Assembly (NCBI GenBank): GCA_004554105.1
Contig: SFNW01000006.1
Location: 1 to 32,482, forward strand
DNA length: 32,482 nt
Direction: 5' to 3'
DNA from: Clostridiales bacterium
GTDB lineage: Bacteria; Bacillota; Clostridia; Oscillospirales; CAG-272
Below the pieces are notes generated by a model, which was not told where the DNA came from, did no database searches, and was given only the letters and a program-made list of their open reading frames with translations. Positions 26,442 through 32,482 of the stretch are shown here, piece after piece (the stretch's first letter is position 1; every line of letters begins with the position of its first letter). The position numbers and the translations under genes are program-made.

Positions 26442-26474
26442 CGGCGTCCCCGACGGCTCACGTCGGGAACGCCG
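26442..26474 (-). terminator. Terminator downstream of the GH43 gene
   Basis: CGGCGTCCCCGACG (26442-26455) / CGTCGGGAACGCCG (26461-26474), 14 bp with one mismatch; on the minus strand followed by TTTTCGCTTTTTATG. It lies about 190 nt past the GH43 stop, with a repeat element between, which suggests that the element was inserted between gene and terminator. Confidence 0.8.
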
Positions 26475-26511
26475 GAAAAAGCAATTCGCAAATCGTCCGT
26501 AAAGGGCGGCA

Positions 26512-26619
26512 GAACTCCTTCCGTCACGCTTCGCGTGCCACCTCCCTCGGGGAGGGAGGTGGAAAAAACCGCAGGCGCCCTCTCTGAGGGAGCTGTCGCG
26601 TCAGCGACTGAGGGAGTTT
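26512..26619. repeat. MITE-like nested inverted-repeat element, copy 2
   Basis: A 108-bp element bounded by AACTCC and GGAGTT. Stems: CCACCTCCCTC (26538-26548) / GAGGGAGGTGG (26552-26562); GCCCTC-TCT-GAGGGAGC region (about 26576-26592); GTCGC-GTCA-GCGAC (26595-26608). It resembles the 31600 copy in its CCTCCCTC and AGCTCCCTC-type stems. It lies between the GH43 stop codon and its terminator. Confidence 0.65.
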
Positions 26620-26662
26620 TTCCCGCATTTTTCGGGCGCGGGGCGGCGCCCCGCCGCTTCTC

Positions 26663-29149
26663 TTACTTCTTCTTCGTCAGCGTCGCCGTGGCGGTGGCGG
26701 CGTCCCAGCCGACCTCTGCGCCGAGCGCGTCGGCGATGACGCGCACAGGCAGGTAGGTGCGCCCGCCCTCGATAAAGGCGGGACAGTCGAGCGGCAGGGC
26801 TTTGCCGTTCACCGTCGCTTCGTTCTTGCCGACGGTGACGGTAATGACGCGCTCGCCCGCCGCTACCGTCGCGGTCGATGTCGAAGCGTCCCAGCCGACC
26901 GCCGCGCCGAACGCTTCGGCAACAAAGCGGACGGGGAGCATCATGCGCCCGTTCTTGCTCACGGGAGAAACGTCGAGCGCGACGGTCTCGCCGTCGCGGC
27001 GCGCGCCGGTTTTGCCGAGCGTCAATTCAACGACGGTTTCGCTCGCTTCGGCGGGGGCAGCTTCGCCGTCCGACGCGGGGAGCGGCTGCGGCGTCGAGGA
27101 GGGACCCGCAACCGTGAGAATGTCGGGCCCGCCGTTCGGATTTTCGACAAATTTAATGCGGTCGATGCAGGTCATGCGCGGCGAAACCACGCCGACCGAA
27201 TTGTGGCGGTGATAGACGAGGAACAGCTCGCTGCCGTCGGGCGAGGGGAGAACAACCGCGTCGCCCGGACCGTCAAGCCCCGCGTTGTAGACGAGAATCG
27301 GGTTGTACGCGTACTTTTCGTAAGGTCCGAGAATGTTCTTCGAGACGGCATAGGCTTCGCCGTAGTGCAGCTTGTAGCTGCCGGGCGCGTAGAGCATATA
27401 GTAGTAGCCGCCGTGCTTGATCGGCACGCCGCCCTCGCAGGTGCGCCCGCGCCCGTTGACCTCGTAGTCCTCGTTCGGGTAGAGAATCATGGTCAGCGTC
27501 TCGGGCTTCGGTGTGATAACGCCGTTTTTCACGCTGACTTCTTCAATATAGAGATTTGAGCCGAAGTCGAAGCGGCAGAGCGTGACATAGACCCGCCCGT
27601 CGTCGTCGACAAAGGGGTGTCCACCGATTTCGTGAACATCATGCAGCATCGTGCGCCCCGTAAACGGACCGAGCGGCGACGGGGACGTCGCGTAATACAG
27701 ACGTGCGCTTTGGTCGGTGTCGTTGTTCCAGGACTGGAACAGCAGATAGAACAGACCGTCATAGTAAAAGACATTCGGGCTGTCGAAATGGTACTTGCTG
27801 CTCCAGCCGGACTGCCATTCGTAGACCCAGCCCGCCTCTTTCCAGTGGACGAGGTCGGTCGAGGTGCTGACGGCGAACATCTGATTGCCCTCCACCTTGC
27901 GGTTGTAGAGGTAGTAAACGCCGTCGTGAAAGAGGACGTCGGGGTCTGCGCCCCACGCGACGGGGTTTGTATAGGTTTCGCCCGCGAAGGCTTCTTTCGC
28001 GCCGCAAAGCGAAATGTTTCGCACCTCGCCGCCACCCGTCAGAAAGCCGAATCTGCCCGCGGCAGCGTCGATGAGTTTCAATTCAAGCAGTGGGTATGCG
28101 TCCTCGCCGTAGCAGTCGTAGCAGACCGAGACGATGCTGTCTCTGACCGAGACCCGCGCCTTGCAGAAGCCGTCGGCAATCGGCACGTGCCGCTCGCCGA
28201 GCCAGCGGAAATGCCCGTCTTCAATCGCATAAAGCACGACGGTTTCGCCGACCTTGTTGAATTCGAGCGCAAAGCCGTTTTTCTCATCGCGCATACCGAA
28301 GTAGAAGAGCATGCGGTCGCGGCAGAGAAGCTCGGCGGAAAGTTCCGCCGACCCGCCGAAATCGGCACTTGACAGCAGCGTGCCGCCCGACGCCGTGCCG
28401 TCCTTTACCGTCACGCCGTCCGATGCGGCAAAGGCAAGTCCCGAAAATTCGATGTTCTTGGCGAGCGTCGGCATCACGTCGTCCTCGTAAACGCTGATGC
28501 GGAAATTGTCAAAGCTGCCCTCCGAGGCATAGGCACGCCGCAGTCCGACAAGGTCGGAATAGCGGCTGTAAATCTTTTCGTTGTCGACGGTGAGGAGCGT
28601 GTAGGTCATGGCAAAGAACTGCCGCTCGCCGTCGAGCGAGGTAATCGTATAGGTCAGCGTGTCGTCGGCGGGGTTGACGACGACCGTGAGATGCAGGTCG
28701 GCTTCGTCGATTTTGTCAAGTCCCGAGCGCAGATTGCCGCCCCATGTGCCGTCCTCCTTGAAGTAGGCAAACAGCCCCTTGTCGCCGCCCGCGCTCGTCG
28801 AGGCGGTGTAGCCGAAGAAGTAGGAGGGCGTTTCGGTCAGTTTTTTGCCCTCCGCGCCGATGAGCAGACCGCCCATGCCGGTATGACCGAGAAAGTCGAC
28901 CTCGACCTTGTACTTTTTGCCCGCGTGCTCGGCGGGGATTTTGTAAATCAGGCAGCCGGAGGAGGAATTGCCTTTCGCAAGGCAGGCTTTGCCGCCCGAA
29001 ACCGACCATTTGCCGCGCACGGTGAAGTCGGACAGCGCGCTTGCGCTTGAAAAGTCGTTTTCGTAAACCGTGACCTCTTTCGCCGAGGCGAAAAGACAGA
29101 GTGGGCAGGCGAGCGCCGCCGCCGCGAGAAGCATTGCAAAGCGTTTCAT
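26663..29149 (-). CDS. Secreted GH43-like glycosidase with C-terminal copper-amine-oxidase-like domain
   Basis: An 828-residue exported protein. A signal peptide (1-23) is followed by two beta-sandwich-like regions (about 25-222 and 232-385) and a five-bladed GH43-type catalytic domain (about 393-680): NPVAWGADPDV with the putative base D402, FDSPNVFYYDGLFYLLF, and CEGGVPI with the putative acid E572. The usual IDP before F-x-DDDG is IGGHP here (508-512), so the modulator Asp is unclear. A Pro/Ala linker leads to a stalk-type domain (706-825, MLPVRFVAEAFGAAVGWD and YLPVRVIADALGAEVGWD repeats) common on clostridial secreted enzymes. GGAGGTC precedes the ATG at 29149. It probably acts on arabinose- or xylose-containing plant polysaccharides; the specificity is not readable. 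Confidence 0.87.
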   Translation of the reverse strand: MKRFAMLLAAAALACPLCLFASAKEVTVYENDFSSASALSDFTVRGKWSVSGGKACLAKGNSSSGCLIYKIPAEHAGKKYKVEVDFLGHTGMGGLLIGAEGKKLTETPSYFFGYTASTSAGGDKGLFAYFKEDGTWGGNLRSGLDKIDEADLHLTVVVNPADDTLTYTITSLDGERQFFAMTYTLLTVDNEKIYSRYSDLVGLRRAYASEGSFDNFRISVYEDDVMPTLAKNIEFSGLAFAASDGVTVKDGTASGGTLLSSADFGGSAELSAELLCRDRMLFYFGMRDEKNGFALEFNKVGETVVLYAIEDGHFRWLGERHVPIADGFCKARVSVRDSIVSVCYDCYGEDAYPLLELKLIDAAAGRFGFLTGGGEVRNISLCGAKEAFAGETYTNPVAWGADPDVLFHDGVYYLYNRKVEGNQMFAVSTSTDLVHWKEAGWVYEWQSGWSSKYHFDSPNVFYYDGLFYLLFQSWNNDTDQSARLYYATSPSPLGPFTGRTMLHDVHEIGGHPFVDDDGRVYVTLCRFDFGSNLYIEEVSVKNGVITPKPETLTMILYPNEDYEVNGRGRTCEGGVPIKHGGYYYMLYAPGSYKLHYGEAYAVSKNILGPYEKYAYNPILVYNAGLDGPGDAVVLPSPDGSELFLVYHRHNSVGVVSPRMTCIDRIKFVENPNGGPDILTVAGPSSTPQPLPASDGEAAPAEASETVVELTLGKTGARRDGETVALDVSPVSKNGRMMLPVRFVAEAFGAAVGWDASTSTATVAAGERVITVTVGKNEATVNGKALPLDCPAFIEGGRTYLPVRVIADALGAEVGWDAATATATLTKKK

Positions 29150-29187
29150 GACCGACCTCCGAACCTTCGAATTTGGGGTTTGATTTC

Positions 29188-29216
29188 ATTGTAGCAGACC
29201 CGCGTGAAAAAGGAAA
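29188..29216 (-). promoter_or_regulatory. Possible promoter of the GH43 gene
   Basis: On the minus strand: TTTCCT (29211-29216), 17 nt, TACAAT (29188-29193). The -10 is good and the -35 weak, as would fit a regulated catabolic gene. No operator can be identified with confidence. Confidence 0.35.
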
Positions 29217-29264
29217 GCCAAAAAGCAAACGACTTTCGGGAAATTCTTTGAAGACAAAAAAGAA

Positions 29265-29289
29265 AAAAGAGCCGCGGCGCGGCTCTTTT
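29265..29289 (-). terminator. Terminator of the small membrane protein gene
   Basis: AAAAGAGCCGC (29265-29275) / GCGGCTCTTTT (29279-29289), perfect 11 bp; on the minus strand followed by TTCTTTTTTG. It lies 16 nt past the stop codon. Confidence 0.88.
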
Positions 29290-29305
29290 CATGCCTTGTT
29301 AAGAT

Positions 29306-29551
29306 TTACTGCTCTTCAAATTCGTTTTCGCTTGCACCGTCGTCGCATTCGATTTCGACCGTGCCGTCCTCGGGCAGATCGTCGTCGTCAAGGAAGTCTT
29401 CACACTCGCAGTCGATGCACGCGGGTACGAGTCTCTGATAGAGCTTGTATGCGGCAATCGCGAGTGCGGCGATGCCTGCAACAGCGAGCGTAACCGTCAG
29501 AACGATCTTGCCTACGTTGGGCTTCTCGGGCTTTTTACCGATATAAAGCAT
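29306..29551 (-). CDS. Small single-pass membrane protein with acidic tail
   Basis: I do not recognise this 81-residue protein. A short basic start (KKPEKPNVGK, 6-15) precedes one membrane helix (about 16-36) and a strongly acidic C-terminal half (45-81) containing three cysteines in CIDCEC (45-50). By the positive-inside rule the acidic tail should face outward, where the cysteines could form a disulfide or bind metal (inference). GGAGT 9 nt before the ATG at 29551 fixes the start; an in-frame TTG at 29560 touches the Shine-Dalgarno. It is monocistronic, with its own promoter and terminator, which supports a real gene. Confidence 0.75.
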   Translation of the reverse strand: MLYIGKKPEKPNVGKIVLTVTLAVAGIAALAIAAYKLYQRLVPACIDCECEDFLDDDDLPEDGTVEIECDDGASENEFEEQ

Positions 29552-29606
29552 GAAAATCAACTCCTGTACATGGATTTTGTGTTTGTTGCACTTTTGTTAC
29601 ACTTAT

Positions 29607-29634
29607 AGTATACCACAAGATACGAAAAATGCAA
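29607..29634 (-). promoter_or_regulatory. Promoter of the small acidic membrane protein gene
   Basis: On the minus strand: TTGCAT (29629-29634), 16 nt, TATACT (29607-29612) preceded by TGG, an extended -10. It gives a leader of about 50 nt. Confidence 0.7.
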
Positions 29635-29686
29635 TAAAATTTTCGGATTTTCACAAAACTTTTGCAAAGCCGCGCACGCGTAGCGC

Positions 29687-29715
29687 TTGATTTTGTTTGT
29701 TATATGATGTATACT
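29687..29715 (+). promoter_or_regulatory. Promoter of the kinase-hydrolase transcript
   Basis: TTGATT (29687-29692), 17 nt, TATACT (29710-29715). Divergent from the promoter at 29607-29634. It would transcribe the broken kinase and the hydrolase behind it. Confidence 0.7.
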
Positions 29716-29778
29716 GAATATGTATAGTAACTTGCGCGCCCATAAGGACGCGCTTTATCGGAAAGGAAGGGTCAGACA

Positions 29779-30590
29779 GTGAAGAGAAGAATTCTGCTGA
29801 TCGGCTGTGCGCGCACCGAAGTTGCGCTGCACACCGACACATTTGCGGCGGACGGACAGACCCTGTTCGGCAAGTTCGGCAGCGAGACGGTGCCGGGCGG
29901 TCCGCTCACCTTTGCGGGCGTGGCGGTGACGCGGCTCGGCGGCGAGGCAATCCTCTGCTCGGCAGTCGGAAACGACCAGTACGGCAAAGACCTTGTGACG
30001 TTTTACAAAGACCTCGGCATGGACACGCGCTTTATCAAAGAGGTGCGCGGCGGGTCCTCCCCGCTCGGCGTCACGGCGGAGCGCGCGGACGGCGAACGCC
30101 GCAGCTATCGCTCGTCGGTGTTGTCCGAGGCGATTGACGGCGATTTGATTGAGGACGCGTTTACCTCGCTCCCCGACGCGGTCTACATCAGCCTGGAGAT
30201 TCCCGCAGAGGCGGCTGCCCGCGCGGCGGCGCTCGCCCGCGAGAAGAAGATCCCCGCCTTTTTCGACGGCGAACATATTCCCGAGGGCTTCCCGCTTGAA
30301 ATCCTCGGCGATGTCGACCTCATCGCACTCGGCACGGACGCCGCAAAGCGCTATACCGGCGTTGAGCCGCGCGACGCGCAGAGCAATCTCAAGGCGGCGG
30401 TCGAGCTGGCGAAAATCCTGCGTTCGAAGACCTATCTGTTCCGCGCGGGCGTGGGCGGCGCGTTTGCCTACAAGGTTACGCAAGCACGGTTATCGCGCTT
30501 GCCGCGGCACGCGGCGGCGAACCGATCACCGCAGTCCCCACCGAGACCGAGGTGCTGCGCTACATTCTCGAACACGAAGTGGAACTGTAA
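29779..30590 (+). pseudogene. PfkB-family sugar kinase, broken by an out-of-frame internal deletion
   Basis: Residues 1-232 read as a normal ribokinase-like N-terminal part: PGGPLTFAGVAVTRLGG (39-55), SAVGNDQYGKDL (61-72) and the FRAGVGGAFAY strand (221-231). At about 30474-30484 the frame changes. The next frame then reads ASTVIALAAARGGEPITAV and a family-like C-terminus ending at TAA 30588-30590. The stretch that should lie between, with the catalytic DTxGAGD motif and about 45 residues, is absent. The frame change implies loss of 3n+1 bases. Without the GAGD Asp and anion hole it cannot phosphorylate. In the original frame translation does not stop but continues into the hydrolase gene. 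GTG 29779 has a good GGAAGG site. A sequencing or assembly error is possible, but would need to remove over 100 bases. Confidence 0.82.
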
Positions 30591-30633
30591 GCACGCAAAA
30601 CGGCAATATCGAAAAAAGCAGGAGGCAGTCTTT

Positions 30634-31557
30634 ATGAAAATGCACATGAATTTCATGCGCTCGTCGGGCGGTAAGCGCGACGTGGCGTACTACGTCTATG
30701 TGCCGGACACCGAGCCGCGCGGCATTGTGCAGATTTCGCACGGCATGTGCGACTATGTCGAGAATTACGCGCTGCTCGCCGAACGGCTCTGCGCCGAGGG
30801 ATTTGTCGTCTGCGGCAATGACCATCTCGGACACGGCAACACGGCGGAGGACACGCGCGACCTCGGCTATTTCGCGGGCGGCTGGGAAACCGTCGTCGGC
30901 GACCTGCGCAAGATGAACAAGATCATTCGCGCGATGTACAAGGGGCTGCCGCTCGTCCTGCTCGGACACAGCATGGGCTCGTTTATGGCGCGCGAATACG
31001 CGGTGCGCTACCCCGATACGCTGGACGGCGCGATTTTCGTCGGCACGGCGGGGACGAACAATCCCGCCCGCGCCGCACAGGTTCTCGCGGGCGGCATCGG
31101 CAAGTCGCGCGGCGGGCATTACCGCAGCAAAATGCTCTACAACCTCTCGTTCAAGGGCTACAATTCGCGCTACCCGGGAGAGGGCGAATTTGCATGGCTT
31201 TCGCGGGATAAGGCGGCGGGCAAGCGGTTTGAAAACGACCCGCAGCGCAATTTCATCTTTACGGCAAGCGGCTATTACGGGCTGTTCTCGGTGCTCGCCG
31301 CCGTGTCGAAGCCGTCGTGGGCGGAGAATTATCCGAAGAATCTGCCCACCCTCTTCCTCGCGGGCGACATGGACCCGGTCGGCGACTACGGCAAGGGACC
31401 GACCGAGATTTACGACCGACTGGTGAAAAGCGGCGTGCAGAATGTCGGCATCAAGCTCTATCCCGGCGCACGGCACGAGCTGCACAACGAGACGAACAAA
31501 GAAGAATTCTTCGCCGACGTCATCACATGGATCAAGAAAAACAAATTGATGAAATGA
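30634..31557 (+). CDS. Alpha/beta hydrolase, lysophospholipase/monoacylglycerol lipase-like (Hydrolase_4)
   Basis: A 307-residue serine hydrolase. The oxyanion segment QISHGMCDY (33-41) and HLGHG (64-68) precede the nucleophile elbow GHSMGS (111-116, S113); the acid is probably D247 in GDMDPVG and the base H281 in GARHE. No signal peptide, so cytoplasmic. Likely substrates are monoacylglycerols, lysophospholipids or similar esters. Its own GGAGG-type site (30620-30625) supports ATG 30634. The frame is open through the preceding broken kinase, so a 592-residue fusion product is also possible. Confidence 0.88.
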   Translation: MKMHMNFMRSSGGKRDVAYYVYVPDTEPRGIVQISHGMCDYVENYALLAERLCAEGFVVCGNDHLGHGNTAEDTRDLGYFAGGWETVVGDLRKMNKIIRAMYKGLPLVLLGHSMGSFMAREYAVRYPDTLDGAIFVGTAGTNNPARAAQVLAGGIGKSRGGHYRSKMLYNLSFKGYNSRYPGEGEFAWLSRDKAAGKRFENDPQRNFIFTASGYYGLFSVLAAVSKPSWAENYPKNLPTLFLAGDMDPVGDYGKGPTEIYDRLVKSGVQNVGIKLYPGARHELHNETNKEEFFADVITWIKKNKLMK

Positions 31558-31599
31558 GGGACGGCGTTGCAGTGCGGTTTTCCGTGCCGGACGATCTTT

Positions 31600-31704
31600 G
31601 CCTCCCTCGTCGAGGGAGGTGTCACCGCAGGTGACGAAAGGAGTATACGGGGAGCCAAAACTCCCTCAGCCGCCTTCGGCGTCAGCTCCCTCTGAGAGGG
31701 AGCC
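31600..31704. repeat. MITE-like nested inverted-repeat element, copy 3
   Basis: A 105-bp element: CCTCCCTC (31601-31608) / GAGGGAGG (31612-31619); GTCACC-GCA-GGTGAC (31621-31635); GCCG-CCTT-CGGC (31669-31680); GCTCCCTC-TGA-GAGGGAGC (31685-31703). It shares stem types with copies 1 and 2. It lies in the short gap between the hydrolase gene and the first conserved codons of miaA, and the miaA frame is open through it. Confidence 0.65.
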
Positions 31705-32482
31705 GAAGAAAGCACCGGAAACACAGTTTCTCGGACAGAAAAGTGCCGATTGTATCCGGCGCTCTGCCGCAATCGTCGGCAGTACGGCGAGCGGCAAAAG
31801 TGCGCTTGCGCTGGCGGCTGCAAAAACGCTCGGCGGCGAGATTATCTCGGTCGACTCGATGCAGGTCTACCGCAAAATGGACATCGGCACCGCCAAGCCG
31901 ACGGCAGCCGAGCGCGCCGCCGTACCGCATCACATGATTGACGTCTGCGACCCCGAAACGCCGTATTCCTGCGCGGATTTTGCCGTGGGCGCACTGCATT
32001 GCGCCGCCGAAATCACGGCGCGGGGAAATCTGCCGATTTTCTGCGGCGGGACGGGACTCTATCTCGACAGCGTGCTGCGCGGCGGCGCACCCGACGAGAC
32101 GGCGGCGGACGAAGGTCTGCGTGCTTTGCTTGCCGACTTTCTCCGCGAAAACGGTGCGCACGCACTGCATGAAAGGCTGCGCGAAGTCGACCCCGAAAGT
32201 GCCGACTCGATTCACGAAAACAACACGAAGCGCGTGATTCGCGCACTTGAGGTTGCGCTGGTCAGCGGCAAGCCGAAATCGGTGTGGGACAAAGAGAGCC
32301 GCGAAAAGAAGCCTGCGCTCGACCTTGTGACGGTCGGGCTGTTTTATCACGACCGCAGTCTGCTCTATCGGCGCATCGAGCGGCGCGTCGACGAAATGCT
32401 TGCCGCAGGACTGCTTGAAGAGACCGAGCGACTGCTGCGCGACGGCGTCTTTGAGACGAACGCGACGGCGGCGGGGGCTATA
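31631..32482 (+). CDS. miaA: tRNA dimethylallyltransferase MiaA, 5' end altered, 3' end beyond the window
   Basis: MiaA transfers a dimethylallyl group to A37 of tRNAs reading UNN codons. Conserved segments: P-loop GSTASGKS (31778-31801), ISVDSMQVYRKMDIGTAKP, FCGGTGLYLDSV and NTKRVIRALEV; the window ends in the AIGYKE region at about 80% of the gene. No ATG, GTG or TTG lies in frame between 31634 and the P-loop, which normally starts near residue 10. The nearest in-frame starts are GTG 31631 and GTG 31619, both inside repeat copy 3, so the native start appears lost or the repeat supplies it. I list GTG 31631; the start is uncertain. A base error near 31750 is the main alternative. Confidence 0.8.
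   Translation, partial: MTKGVYGEPKLPQPPSASAPSEREPKKAPETQFLGQKSADCIRRSAAIVGSTASGKSALALAAAKTLGGEIISVDSMQVYRKMDIGTAKPTAAERAAVPHHMIDVCDPETPYSCADFAVGALHCAAEITARGNLPIFCGGTGLYLDSVLRGGAPDETAADEGLRALLADFLRENGAHALHERLREVDPESADSIHENNTKRVIRALEVALVSGKPKSVWDKESREKKPALDLVTVGLFYHDRSLLYRRIERRVDEMLAAGLLEETERLLRDGVFETNATAAGAI

Noticed and set aside
29779..31557. A genuine bifunctional kinase-hydrolase gene
   Set aside because: The kinase C-terminus is intact in another frame and the active-site motif is missing, so the single long frame is better explained by a deletion. The hydrolase has its own ribosome binding site and start.

Overview
The window (high G+C, strong AGGAGG-type ribosome binding sites, near-consensus SigA-type promoters, tightly packed operons) looks like the chromosome of a Gram-positive anaerobe of the class Clostridia, most likely an uncultured gut or rumen Oscillospirales-type bacterium. 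Indicators are the rpmH-rnpA-yidD-yidC-khpB-mnmE cluster, a VanY-type carboxypeptidase, an RNHCP protein, InlB-type repeats, a copper-amine-oxidase-like stalk domain on a glycosidase, and many short GC-rich intergenic hairpin repeats. This placement is an inference; no rRNA gene is present.

Layout. 1-377: end of a possible upstream gene, a terminator, and an array of GTGAAG-spaced mini-hairpins. 378-2442 (+): a membrane-anchored VanY-like D,D-carboxypeptidase, then a DUF4234/DUF2752 membrane-protein pair and a terminator. 2470-5151 (+): a consensus promoter driving two overlapping CNNM/CBS (CorC/HlyC-type) transporters. 5165-11385 (+): a consensus promoter driving a complete-looking F-type ATPase operon in the order a-c-b-alpha-gamma-beta-epsilon that has no delta subunit gene and whose c subunit carries a signal-peptide-like extension. 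11432-15694 (-): a heterodimeric ABC exporter followed by MTA/SAH nucleosidase. 15693-17491 (-): a lipoprotein with two InlB B-repeats followed by xpt. 17514-17712: a multi-hairpin element. 17742-18668: an RNHCP zinc protein (-) divergent from a small two-ended membrane protein (+). 18731-23433 (-): rpmH, terminator, rnpA, yidD, yidC, khpB, mnmE. 23685-26409 (-): alaS. 26663-29149 (-): secreted GH43-like glycosidase. 29306-29551 (-): small acidic membrane protein. 29687-31557 (+): a PfkB-family kinase broken by an out-of-frame deletion, then an alpha/beta hydrolase. 31600-32482 (+): a MITE-like element whose open frame runs straight into miaA, which continues past the window end.

Most of the window is housekeeping: ribosome/tRNA maturation (rpmH, rnpA, alaS, mnmE, miaA), membrane protein insertion (yidC, yidD, khpB), energy conservation (atp), and nucleobase/SAM salvage (xpt, mtnN). 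The unusual items are the delta-less ATPase operon with an extended c subunit, the kinase deletion that fuses two neighbouring frames, the repeat element that replaces the start region of miaA, and several families of nested hairpin repeats placed exactly in intergenic gaps. I found no tRNA, rRNA, CRISPR array, transposase or phage gene.
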